From Ganoderma boninense (Eukaryota; Basidiomycota; Agaricomycetes; Polyporales; Polyporaceae): 64,000 bases of DNA. The position numbers were made by a program, and so were the translations under genes. Shown one piece after another: positions 11,575-26,916 of this stretch. Each line of letters opens with the position of its first letter. Position 1 is the first letter of the stretch. The stretch is taken from assembly GCA_002900995.3 (NCBI GenBank), contig CM035313.1, positions 3,286,001-3,350,000 of the forward strand, read 5' to 3'. The notes under the pieces were generated by a model, which was not told where the DNA came from, did not search any database, and saw nothing but the letters and a program-made list of their open reading frames with translations.

Positions 11575-12600
11575 CTACTGACTCTCGCGCTCGAGCAGCT
11601 CGTTCAGACACCGCGCGACGATGCCCACGCCCTCCTCGATCGCCTCCCTCTCCGCCTCCTCGATCCTCCCCGCGAGCCGCGCAAACCGATCCGGATGCCA
11701 CCGCCTCAGCGCATTCCGCACCTTCTCCCGCCGCGTCTCCCCGGGGTGCAGCGGCGACAGCACGAACATCGCGATCTTCTCCGCCACTAGGCCGTCCAGC
11801 GCGCGCGGCTGCGAGAACACCGGCCACGGGATGTCGCGGAACCCGAGCGTCCTGCCCTCGGAGCTCAAGAGTTCCCCCCACCGCGCCTGGTACCGCCGCC
11901 CCGCCTCCCGCTCGCGCTCCTGCCGCCGCGCGCGCCCCGACGCCTCCCGCTCCCGCTCCAGCCGCAGCCGCTCCTTCTCCTCCTCCGCGCGCTTCCGCCG
12001 CTCGTACGCCGCCCGGTGCCGCTCCGCGTCCCGCCGGTGCGCCTGCAGCCGCCGGAGCTCGTCCTGGATCGTGACCTCGGCCTCGCGCTCCCACCGCTTC
12101 CACCGCCGTTCCCGCTCGGCGGACTCGACCCACGCCGCCGCCGCGGCAGTGCGGGCACGGGGTGCGTCCAGCGCGGGGTGGCTACCCCGGCGGCCCGCGA
12201 GGAGGCGGAGCGCGACGTGCTCGCGGAGGGACGTGTCGCGCGCGCGCTGCTCGTGCACCCACCGCACCGTCTCCTCGTTCTGCTGCACCATGTCCGCGAT
12301 CTGCTGCTCGAGCACCCACGCGTACGTGTGCGGCAGGCGCACGCACGTGTCGGCGTCGGACGGATCGCAGTCGCGGTCGTAGTCGTAGTCGTATTCGGGG
12401 CCCGTGGTCCGCGAGCGGCGCATGGAAGCGTACGTGTGGTGATGGTGGTGGTGGTGGTGGTGGTGGTGGGCTCGGGGCGAGCCGCCCGAGGAGGACGAGG
12501 AGGGGTATGACGCGAGGAGCTCCTCGCGCGTGTGCTTGGGCGAAGAATGGGAGAAGTGGCCGGGGTAATAGAGCCCCTCGTGTGCGGGCGCGTAGAACAT
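11575..12600 (-). CDS. Hypothetical protein with His tract, charged coiled coil and NFKBIL1-like C-terminus
   Basis: A single intronless frame of 341 codons. The ATG at 12,600 (MFYAPAHEGLYYP) is preferred over upstream in-frame non-ATG extension. In order: a Ser-rich N-terminus; an 11-residue His run (about residues 45-55), encoded by a CAC/CAT microsatellite near 12,440-12,475; an Asp/Tyr run (YDYDYDRDCD); a long Arg/Glu-rich helix likely to form a coiled coil (about 150-250); and a C-terminal domain with IPWPVFSQPRAL, LSPLHPGETRREKVR, LRRWHPDRF and GVGIVARCLNELLE. The WHPD[RK]F pattern resembles the C-terminal region of fungal NF-kappa-B-inhibitor-like proteins, known mainly as hypothetical proteins in mushrooms; that family link is from memory. 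No catalytic role can be assigned. Composition suggests a nuclear or cytosolic soluble protein. Confidence 0.75.
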   Translation of the reverse strand: MFYAPAHEGLYYPGHFSHSSPKHTREELLASYPSSSSSGGSPRAHHHHHHHHHHHTYASMRRSRTTGPEYDYDYDRDCDPSDADTCVRLPHTYAWVLEQQIADMVQQNEETVRWVHEQRARDTSLREHVALRLLAGRRGSHPALDAPRARTAAAAAWVESAERERRWKRWEREAEVTIQDELRRLQAHRRDAERHRAAYERRKRAEEEKERLRLEREREASGRARRQEREREAGRRYQARWGELLSSEGRTLGFRDIPWPVFSQPRALDGLVAEKIAMFVLSPLHPGETRREKVRNALRRWHPDRFARLAGRIEEAEREAIEEGVGIVARCLNELLERESQ

Positions 12601-15251
12601 CTGTGTGGCAAGTTGGGCGGTGACGGCAGAAGGTGATGGGCGGTACCAAATAAGGCAGGTATACGGAACGGCGATAGGGAGGGGCGGCAGCGACGTATGC
12701 TCGAAGTTGCAGTTGGAGTGTGCTCGGGCTCGCGAGGGACGAGACGAGTGGCGAGAAGTGGGCTCTGCGGGGACGGGCTCGCAGATCAATATGTACCTCC
12801 TCGAGCGGCTGGCTTCCTTTCATTCGCAGACCACATGCGCGCTCGCAAAACATATCGTGGAGGGGGTGCTGCAGCTGCGCGCGTCTTCGCTGCCTTTCGC
12901 CTCCTTGTCTCCTCGTGCCCGAAATGGCATCCGTGCCCAATCGCAGGGGGCTCTGCGCTCCCGCACCTGCGATATCTGTGCACTGTCCGGTCCTGTTCGC
13001 CTCGCTCGCTCCGTGGCTCCTTTATGAAGGCGTTCTAACGAGTGGCCATGCCCATGATGGACAATCTACCCGAGGGGCTGCTCGGGGTTCCGGGACGCGC
13101 CACCTATTCCATCAGCTGCAGTCCTTTGTTCTCGGCGCTACCGCGATCCCCGCTACCCTTGCGCCCGCGGCCCAAGCCTAACGCACGCACCTTTTCCGGG
13201 CTTCCTTTATCCCTTCCCGCCGAGCTCGAGTACGCCACGAATCGCATCAGATGCACAAGAAGGCGGCATTGTTGAACGCAGGATCCTCGGTGGGAAGGGG
13301 GATTGCGACCTGCAGATAGCTGCGAATGTCGTAAGCAGGCTGGAGGGCGATGCGAAGCTCAAACTCAGATGCGTGCTGCCTATCACGCAGCACGCCCACG
13401 AGCCTCGAGGCCAGCGGGGAAGTCACTCTGGCTTCCCCGATGTCGGCCACAAGGCAACTGCGTGCCTGCGTGGCAAGCGATCGTGGGACCACCATGGTGC
13501 CGAGATTCCGACATACGCACCGACGCATATCGCCCCAGGAATCGACGAATCCTCCCCCGGAGTACGTGGAAAACTGTATCAAGCGATAGAGAGCCAACAA
13601 GGTAAGTAATTCAATATGTGCGCAGCAAGGAGACCTCAGGCTGTACTAGCTCTCGGTGGGATGCTCACTAGTGAATTGCGAGCGTAGCGCCGTCGATTGG
13701 CTTGGGACACCATTCACTTCTTGAAGCAGAAGACGAAGCATCCTGCATCTGAAACGCCACAGAGCTGTCCACCGGGGTTCGTCGCCTAGGCCGTAGGTGA
13801 CAGTCTCGTCCACGATCTGCAGCTGTTCAAACAGGGAATCTTCAGCGTTCAGACCCCGGAGGAAGCTAATCTTGTGATACTATGTACTCAACGTTGTCAG
13901 GAAGTTACCTAACGGATTCCAAAAGCTTTCAGGAAGGCGTCAGCTGATAACGCAGGAGCGATCGGGGCACTCACGTTCCCGGTCAACGGCGCCGTTCCTT
14001 GTTGAGATTACAGACAGGTGGTGGCCATTTCCGGCCCACGACGTCAACAAGGACCCGGACTCTGTCTCGCTCCTTCACTCTACTACCACTTGGCAATGCA
14101 ATGGATGGGTGCTGGTCAGAGTGGGGACCTACAACACACGCCGCGGTGAGAGTTCGTGTGTTACAGGGCAGGGGACTCGGGACGTACTAGGCGAGAGTAG
14201 TCTGCGTGTACTGCATACGAAGGTGGAGACCGGATCTTAGTATCAGAACCCGAGCTTGGGAAGAAACGAGGCAAGCACGCCTCTTGGTGGTGCTGCAGCC
14301 GGGGACAGATCAGGACATGCGACAAGACGACGCGCAAAAGGCGCAGCCACTGTGCGTCTCCGTGCCATGTGTGCGCCATATTGACAGCAGACCCGACACC
14401 TACGAAGATCCATGAGACAGGGGGTTGGAGGGGATGCCGTTCGAGAGTCACTGTGTAGGCACGGAGCACGTGTTGAGCGCGATGTGAATACATCGTTTTC
14501 GAACGTGTTAAGGGCGACTGAGTTGACGACGTCGTGGAGTTTTCAGGCAGCCGAGTGAGTGATGCATCGGACATTAACGGAGAAAAGACATATCTTTCCG
14601 CACTCGCACGGGTTCTCCGCAGGTGGTACCATTATTAAAAGTCCGTGGTCAACAGCCGGTGCAATGATCTAGAGGTCTCTTCAACCAGACGAACCTGCGG
14701 ACTCATCTAAGTTGAGCCTTTACATTCTGAGATCGACTCATACCATCTCTCCCTCGTCAGAGTCTTCATCGTGATGATCGCCGCGACCTACATGGTGGAC
14801 CATCATGTGGCATCGGTAACGACCTGAAAATGTGTCAACGTGCTTGGTCACGACAGGTGTGGACCACAGGAAAGTATATCAATTGATGAACGCAAGTCAA
14901 CTCACATCTAGACTGGAATTCAACAACAGGCATTGCACCGCGGTCGGTATGCAGTCCAAAGAGACTTCGTTGCTCTAGACGTGGCGAGGCCGGGCCATGA
15001 AGTCCAACGTTTCCATCAGTCAGTGGTGAGGAATATTCTACCTATTCGGACGTTTTGGTTGGCAATGCCAAACTTGAGCTAAGTAGTACAACTACAGGGG
15101 CCGATCAGTCTGAGTTCCGAGTCCAGACTGTTCAAAGGGGAAGACAATAGCGGTTGTGACTTACCGTAAGGGTTAGCAACGGCTCTCACTGGCACCTGTA
15201 GAACCTCGGAGATTCGATCTATCTTTCTCCTTCAATTCTTTTTGAATCCTC
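12601..15251. other. Gene-poor stretch
   Basis: No supportable gene was found in 2.6 kb. From about 14,600 to 15,250 long frames are absent on both strands and AT content rises. No RNA gene was recognised. Confidence 0.5.
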
Positions 15252-15253
15252 TA

Positions 15254-15918
15254 CAGTAATTAGGCGGTCCTTTAGACAGGAAATCCTAGTTTCGCAGATG
15301 ACCGCGCCCTGCGTCAGCCTCTGGTCAATCGGGTATTATGGGGACCATTTACCACTGCTGAACAAAGCTCCCCTAACCTTCTGTCGTGTTTGTCCCCAAT
15401 GGCAGAGAGATCGAAAGCCATCAGTTGCGAAAGGCGTTATCGGGCCTTTGGCAGTCCTTTAGACAGCTCGTCATTGGCTCGGCAAGTCTCGCTTGTGTAA
15501 AAATTGCCTATTACAGGCGGATCTATCCCTATATCGGGTAGTTTCACAGTATTAAGCGCTCACGAAACGAGGCATCCCATTCTTCAGCCTCTTGAATCAA
15601 CACTCTGCACAGGAGGTCTGTCGAAAAAACTGTATTGCATAACGAGTTCCATGAAGTGCCTACTGTTTAGTTTTGGGGATAATCAGAGAGGAATTGGAAA
15701 CGCGATCTGCCATACACTGCAAATTACCCCCTTTTCCACGACAAAAACACCTCCCGTTCAAGTTCTTGAGGGAGCGGTGGTCCCAAATTCAGAATATAGG
15801 TCAATATAAAGTGTGCACACATAGTGAGGTACCCTGGATAACAGTACTGAGGACGGGAGGGACCAAAAGCCGTCTTGTCTAAAGGACCGGTGCTGTCTAA
15901 AGGACTGCCTAATTACTG
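15254..15918. mobile_element. Non-autonomous TIR element (MITE, Tc1/mariner/pogo-like)
   Basis: Terminal inverted repeats of 26 bp lie at 15,254-15,279 and 15,893-15,918 and differ at one position. They start CAGTAATTAGGC and end CTTTAGACAG. TA flanks both ends (15,252-15,253 and 15,919-15,920), the target duplication typical of Tc1/mariner/pogo elements, whose TIRs often begin CAGT. The 12-mer GTCCTTTAGACA occurs four times: in both TIRs, at 15,454-15,465 (plus orientation) and at 15,876-15,887 (minus orientation). The 665-bp interior has one 101-codon frame with no transposase features, so it must depend on a transposase encoded elsewhere. Superfamily placement is inference from the ends and the TA target. 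Confidence 0.8.
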
Positions 15919-15920
15919 TA

Positions 15921-16629
15921 CACGCTCAGCCAGCGATGGGGCCATCCAGTCAGCGCAGTGTTAGTCTGGGACCGTCCAGACGCGGGAGTCAAACATGGAC
16001 AACCGATGAGCCTAAGTGAACTGTCTTTCAGCTCTCGCTTCCGATTATGAGAACATTTGAGTCTACCTACAGTACCTCATTTCATGTTATAATAAAATGA
16101 GTATTGGAAAGAGCGAGGACAACGTTGAACCACATAGGCCCACGCTGGGTCGTGGTGGTCTGGCAAAGGGCCTTGGAATTGCCAAGCGCGCAAAACCGAC
16201 GGCCACGTCGTAATAAGCGCTGGTATCAAACGCATACAGTCAAGCCAAAGTCAAGCCGACTCAAGGTGGTTCCAAAGTATCTCGAAAACAGGTCTTTTAA
16301 ATTCGAAAGAATTATTGATACACCAATTATCCATGCTAAACAACGTTCAGAAATATAACGCCGTACCTGAGGGTGGCGGATGGGCCCGCGCCGACGCGCC
16401 GCAGGAACACAGAAGATAATCATACAAATTTCAGCAATGCCCGACAAATAAAAGTGGGGGTACAAAGAGCTTCTGTAATTCCAGAGGGAGAGTTTCACGG
16501 CTTCCGCCACGCCGCTGACCTCGGACAATGTCAGGGTTGAACCTGAGGTGGTGCGACAGAGCTTCTCCATACTTAATCGCGGACCAAACCGCGTGGCTTG
16601 GTGAATCCAAGTGTCGCCGCCAGACGACT
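15921..16629. other. Intergenic, no gene seen
   Basis: AT-rich sequence between the TIR element and the 3' end of the O-methyltransferase gene. It contains short frames only. Confidence 0.5.
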
Positions 16630-18908
16630 TCAAACAGGCGTAGCGGTTATGTATGCCCACACCGAGCCCTTCGCACGAGCCATGCCGGACACCTTCCACC
16701 CAGCAGAGCGGGCCAGGGCACAGATCTCCCGCAGCGTGCGCTCCTTCGCGTCGAGCATCGCCAGCATCTAGTGTCGCGTCAAAAACAAAAACAAAAACAC
16801 CAGGGCGACGCAGCCACAGCCAAAGTCATCACACAACTCAGCAAAACACTTCAGCGGACGTCGGGAGACTCACCGAGAGGTCGAGCTGGTACCCGGTAGC
16901 ACTCGCCCGCCCGAGGTTCGCGAGCAGAGGGGAGCCCTCCGGGGCAAGCGTGCGCTCTGCCCCAGGGATCGCGTCTTCCCCATCGGCCCAGTTGTCGTAG
17001 CACGCATGCGGGAGCACCATGTCGACGATGAGCAGCTTCGTCTCTGGGCCTGCGGCGTTCCGGAGGTGCTGAAGCATTCTAGTCGATGAAAGAAAAAAAC
17101 TCGAGCTCAGCGCAACGTACGAGCATGGCATGGTGCGGAACGCTCACGGTGTGACAGCAGCGTCCGGCCAGTTATGCGTGCACCCCCTGATGAGGAAGAC
17201 CGCGGGGGCGGGCACCGGACTTCCCAGCCCCGGGACCGCGAGCGAGGGTGGCTGGGGCGCATGGAAGTCCTGCGTCTGGAAGGTGACCCGTCCGGACTTG
17301 ATCAGCTCCGCCTGCTCGCCTTTCCAGACCTGCACACGTGCACCACAAGCTTGTCAAACCGACATGGTCTCGATTAGGAGGACCGAGGTGTGAGCTTGCT
17401 TACCGATGGTGCGATCTGCACGACATGCTGCCGGTCCTGCACCACGAAACGGAGGTGCGGGAACACGCGAGCGAGGACGACGGACGTCGACCCGACGCCC
17501 CCGCCGACGTCGACGACCACGGAGTCCTCCGGGAGGTCCTTCCACGGGAACGCTGTCGAATAGTCACAATCAGAATACGCCTCGAGCGAGGTGACGGCGA
17601 TTCCGAACGGCGATGGCGCTGCACGCACTCTCGATGATGTTCTCCACGATCTCCCACGAGCGCGTCCCGGTCATCGCGAGGCCGAACTCCTTCAGGCGCC
17701 GCCTGTTCTCGGGCAGCTCGAGCCAGTGGAAGTACGGCATCTCCGTCCGGAACGCGAGGTTGACCGGCACCTTGTACTGGATCGGGGGCTCCGTACGAGC
17801 CTGAGGCTCGCGCTGGTCGAGAAGCTTGCGCAGAGACGTCGCGCGCGCCTTGTTGGGCAGCAGCGTGTCCGTGATGTGCACGACGGCCTTGAAGAACTCG
17901 TCCGACCTGAGAAGAGAAGCGCGATGAGAATGAGACTCGGGATTCGCGTTGCGCCTGGGTCCGAACTGGGTACTACGTGCACGATATCACGCACTTCATG
18001 GGAACGAGGGCAGCTATGCAGTCCGTGCCGTCGTATTTCTGCATCGGGCTGGAGAAGAGCGAACAGACCGTATGAAATGAGTACGGAACGGACAATTGCA
18101 AGAAAGGGCACGGGCACAGCACCTGTCATGGATCTGTTCCGGGGTCTTGCCAGAGTCGATGAGAGCGGACAAGCGATTGTTCGCAAACACGTTCGGGCGG
18201 ACCTCCCGGATCCAGTGGAACGTCGCCAGCAAGCGCAGAATGTGGCCTAGTACGAGCATGTCGTGCCGGAGCAATAACAACACCGTCAGCCCAACGCAAA
18301 CCTCAAACACAACACACAACGAGAGGACACAGAACAAGAACACCACTCACCGAGCTTGTCGGGATCGAGCGGCGAGCCGTCCACACTCTTCCCCTCCGAG
18401 CCGAGCACCTCGTCGACGCGGCGCGCGATCTCCGTGGCGTGCAGGCCCTCCGGCCCCGCCGCGCGGAGGATCTCGACGGTGTTCGACGCCTCGAGGAACC
18501 CCAAGCACGCCGTCAGGTGTCCCTGTCATTCATTTTTGCGCCATCCGTCAGTATCGCCGTCCCCATAGTCCCCAAGTGTCTCAGTGTCACAGAACAAGTA
18601 GCACTCACGCTCATGAGCCCCTGCATGAGGGTGAAGAACGGGCGGTGGACGGACGCGGCGAGCTGCTCGCACGCCGCGACGACGTGGTTCGCGGCCATCA
18701 CCACGTCCGCCTCCGCGGCGAGCTCCTCGGCCGCCTCCGCCTGCAGGTTCCGAGCACCTGGGGCGCCGTTGTGATAGTACGGGACGTCGAGCGAGGGGTA
18801 GTCGAGCGGGGTCCCGCCGGCCGCCGAGCGTGCCGCATATATGCGCTCCATCTCGGTGAGCGCATCCCCGATGACGGTGTGCAGGGCTCGGAGCGTGGCG
18901 AAGGTCAT
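16630..18908 (-). CDS. SAM-dependent O-methyltransferase (fungal COMT-like)
   Basis: Nine exons on the minus strand: 18908-18609, 18522-18351, 18246-18123, 18048-17995, 17906-17629, 17552-17404, 17329-17148, 17078-16874, 16767-16630. They close in frame to 533 residues. It would transfer a methyl group from S-adenosylmethionine to a hydroxyl, probably of an aromatic or phenolic metabolite, in the cytosol. The N-terminal helical region contains TAEIARRV-type winged-helix elements (HATEIARRVDEVL) and the segment KYDGTDCIAALV. The SAM-binding motif is VVVDVGGGVGS (about residues 321-331). An acidic loop TQDFHAP follows. The putative catalytic base is the His in RGCTHNWPDA (about residue 411), matching the H-x-W-x-D pattern of plant and fungal COMT-like enzymes. 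Ends KGSVWAYITATPV. A TATA-like box lies 116-125 nt upstream. Substrate unknown. Confidence 0.88.
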
Positions 18909-19967
18909 GCCTTGCCTTCGATGGTAGACGTCGCGAGAGTGGGTGGGGTTGAGTGCTTGGAGGAGAGCCTGCGCTGAAGCTGTAGGGCTCGAGCACGGAG
19001 GCAGGACACCCAAAACAATCTGACTTATATATGGGGGATAGCATCGTGCAATACGGCCCGTCGATGCCAGCGGCATTCGGGTGGAAGCATGGAGGTCGGG
19101 CGGAGACTCAGGACTGGCACCTACGAGCTTGTCACAGCCATACTATCATCATGATGCGTCCGACAGCAGACGCACAGCCGAGCCTGAATCCGAGTTGCGC
19201 ACTGATCGCCCTCGACGGTGGTCTACTCCGATAAAAGACGGTCTTGACAACGTTCCTCCGTGTCATCGGTGGTCCATGATTGCTAAGCACTGGAGTGCTG
19301 CAATACTGTTCGGGCAGGAAACTTGAAGAGAGCCTCGACCACAGAACACCCATGCTGTATTTGATATTGATCAGTGCCTGCGACGAGCCAGAAGACCGTG
19401 CATACAGACCAGTGACCAGTTTTGCATGCCGTGCACAAGCATGTAGAAAGGTCGCGCCTATTAGTATGAATGTCCGAGGGACACGGTATCAGGTGCCGCT
19501 GCCGAGTACTTGCGGAGGGAGGGCTTGTTGTTCTTGGTACGAAGCATCATTTCTCCCTGCACAGCCGTTGCGTTTCCAAGAGAGTAACTTGACGAGAATG
19601 GCATAGTTTCACCAAATTGTGAAGGCGTCAAGGGCCATGTGTCCGACTCGTGGCTCTCGTCCAGCGCATCACTGAAAAACTCCCCGCCCGAGCGTACCAT
19701 GAGCTCCCCGTAATGGCAAAACGTAAGCGTTGGTTATCGCTCGGACGGAGACATTAGAACTCACCAACAGACCCGGTCCCGTCAGATAGATTGTGCCAAC
19801 AATTCAGAAGAGACGAGGCAACTCTTGCTGACAGAGACAAACATTCGGTCTAAAACAGAATCCATAGGTGGAATCACCATCCAATCAAGCTGACATTACA
19901 GGTACAATGATACATCGCATGATCGTGACAACCAAACAGCCCGACGACAACAACTAACAACCAGCCC
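18909..19967. other. Intergenic between O-methyltransferase 5' end and polyubiquitin 3' end
   Basis: Contains the promoter side of the O-methyltransferase gene (near 19,030) and the probable 3' UTR of polyubiquitin (up to 19,967). No other gene was seen. Confidence 0.5.
19024..19033 (-). promoter_or_regulatory. TATA-like box of the O-methyltransferase gene
   Basis: The minus strand reads CATATATAAG, 116-125 nt before the ATG at 18,908, a spacing shared with other accessory genes here. Confidence 0.5.
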
Positions 19968-24382
<4,415 letters not shown>

Positions 24383-26691
24383 ATGTCGGCCATCCTCGTC
24401 TTCGCTTCTGGGGTCATTCTCGTGGCCCTCATCAAGCTGTGGCAGACCCAAGCACCCCGCTATCTCTCCCCTCTGCGGCACCTTCGCGGGCCTCGTATCC
24501 AAAACCTCCTATTCGGCAACTTCACCCAGCTCGCGGCGCCCTACCAGGCCTTCGCCCGGGAGTGGGTCAACCAGTATGGTCCCAACTTCCAGGTTCACGG
24601 CTTCTTGAACGTATGCCACATTTCAGTGTCGTCCTCGGAACCGTTTGTACTGAGGTCTCCTCTGCGGCCAGGTCCCTGCTCTTTACACGATCGACTCGAA
24701 GGCAATCCACCACATCCTGACGCATACAGCCGAGTATCGCAAGCCCCGCGATTCTCTCCGAGTCCTCACGCGCCTCTCTGGTCCTGGTGTGTACATGACT
24801 GTTATATGCCACCAAGATCTCCTTGATGTAGGCGGTGCTTAAGGCCTTGTTTTCAGGAGGGCTGCTCGTCACCGAAGGCGATCAACACCGGAACCAGGTT
24901 AGTAGCGTTCTACTCAAGTCTCGATTACACTGCGCTGACATGGAATAACTACAGCGACGAACCATGGTATGTACCCGACTAGTAGCCTGCTCTCAACTGC
25001 ATCCTGACGGTCAAAATAGAACCCTGCTTTCGGTCCGGTGCAGATTCGGGAGCTCACGGGTGTATTTCTTGAGAAATCCTTGAACGTATGCGTTCCCAGC
25101 GATGTTTTCCTCGAGCCCGGGCTGACCCTCTCATCACCATCTCTTTATACATAGCTTCGCGATTACTGGATGAGCGAAATGTCCAGGACAGGTGCTAAAG
25201 CGCTGCACGCGAACATCGCCGATGGTATCAGCAAGATGACTTTGGACGTCATCGGCCTCGCGGGCGAGTTTATATATTACTGCCCTGGCTCTCTGCGTGA
25301 TCTGACGGAAGGTTGCGCGGTAGGCTTCAACCATGACTTCGACACGCTGCGCACGGACGAGCCGAACGAGGTCAACATGGCTTTCCAGGCGCTCTTCACC
25401 AGACCTCCGCCCCGCGGTGCGTTGCTGATGCTCGGACGGTTCCTCCCCATGTTCGCCAAGTTCGTGGTGCGTAAAGTTCCCCTCGAATTCCTTGCGTGCT
25501 TTTTACGCTGAATAATGTCCTGCATCGTCGTCATTCACGACAGCCCAATAGACAAACACGGACTGCGACGAAGTCGTTGGAGATCATGCGGCGGTTCGGC
25601 ATGCAGATAATCGAGGAGAAGAAGGCACAGATCATGAGCGAGAACGCCGGCTCCGTCGAGAAGAAGGACTTCGACGGCCGCGATATCCTCTCCCTCCTCA
25701 TCAAGGCCAACATGGCGTCGGACGTGCCGGACAACCAGCGCCTGACCGACGAAGAAGTCCTCGCTCGTACGTTCCCTTCGAGTCCTGCTCTCCCCCCACA
25801 CACTTCCGGGCCTCTGCTGACCATCCTGTCCACATTCCAAACTCACCCTCCTCAGAGGTCCCGACGTTCCTCGCAGCGGGCCACGAAACCACCGCGACGG
25901 CGACGGGCTGGCTGCTGTACGAGCTCTCGAAGAACCCGCACACGCAGCTGAAGCTGCGCGCGGAGCTCGCGGCCGTCGAGTCCGACACGCCGACGATGGA
26001 GGAGCTCAACGAGCTGCGCTACCTCGACGAGGTCGTACATGAGACCCTCCGTCTCCACCCGCCGGTGATCATGGTCCAGCGCGAGGCGCAGCGCGACGAC
26101 GTGATCCCCGTCAGTGAGCCGTTTGTCGACGCGCGCGGCAGGCTGCAGCACGGGGTCGAGGTCCGGCAGGGGAATCGCGTCCTGATTGGCATCGCGGCGA
26201 TGCAGACCGCTAAGGCGGTCTGGGGCGCGGACGCGCTCGAGTTCAAGTGCGTATGCAGTTCTTTGATTGTTTTTTCCGTTTGAAGGTGTGTGTACATGCC
26301 ACTGACGTCTCAACCTCACCACGCAGGCCGGACCGCTGGGATAACCCCCCGGAGGCGATCGCGGGCACGCCCGGCGTGTGGGGCCACCTGCTCGCGTTCT
26401 CGGGCGGGGTGCGCGCGTGCATTGGCTACCGCTTCTCGCTCATCGAGTGCGTGCTCCACTTTCTGTCCTTTCTGTCCTTTCGTGTTTCTTTTGCCGGGAT
26501 GCGGATACTTACCGTTGACGCGTCGCAGGCTGAAGGCGCTGATCTTCACGCTCATCCGCGCGTTCGAGTTCGAGCTCGCGGTGCCGCCCGAGGACGTCCA
26601 GGCCGTCGGGGTGTTCATCCAGCGCGTCGGCGTGCGCGGGGACCGGACGCCGAACTTGCCGTTCGTCGTCCGGCCTGCCAAGCGCGTGTGA
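24383..26691 (+). CDS. Cytochrome P450 monooxygenase, paralog 1
   Basis: Eleven exons: 24383-24610, 24672-24786, 24857-24897, 24955-24966, 25020-25085, 25155-25263, 25324-25466, 25544-25766, 25856-26246, 26327-26446, 26529-26691. The 1,611 nt close to 536 residues. A microsomal haem enzyme that would hydroxylate a small lipophilic substrate with electrons from P450 reductase. Landmarks: N-terminal membrane anchor ([19 protein letters not shown]); HRNQRRTMNPAFG in the C-helix region; I-helix oxygen-binding motif AAGHETT; ExxR motif ETLRLHPP; haem loop [10 protein letters not shown] with the axial Cys; C-terminus VVRPAKRV. Exon 4 is a 12-nt micro-exon (RRTM). The intron after exon 6 begins GCGAGT, a GC-AG intron. 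Exon 8 start could move by a few codons. CYP family not assigned. Confidence 0.9.
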
Positions 26692-26916
26692 ACGCCGGTG
26701 AGCGGCGGTTGGAGGTTGGGAGGAGGGGTTGACGAGTTACGGCCTATCGTGCATGTACTGCTACTACTGGACATTGCTATACTGTGTAGGAATGGATATC
26801 CGCGGTCTCGTAATTAACCTCTCGGAGACCCCGGGTGCCGGGATTCCTCGCATACACCCACCACGGGTCATTTGCGCAATCCTGAGCGCTGAGCCATGAG
26901 ATGCATCAGAAACATC

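Noticed and set aside
16780..16801. CAAAAA tandem repeat
   Set aside because: A three-unit simple repeat within the last intron of the O-methyltransferase gene; not worth a separate entry.
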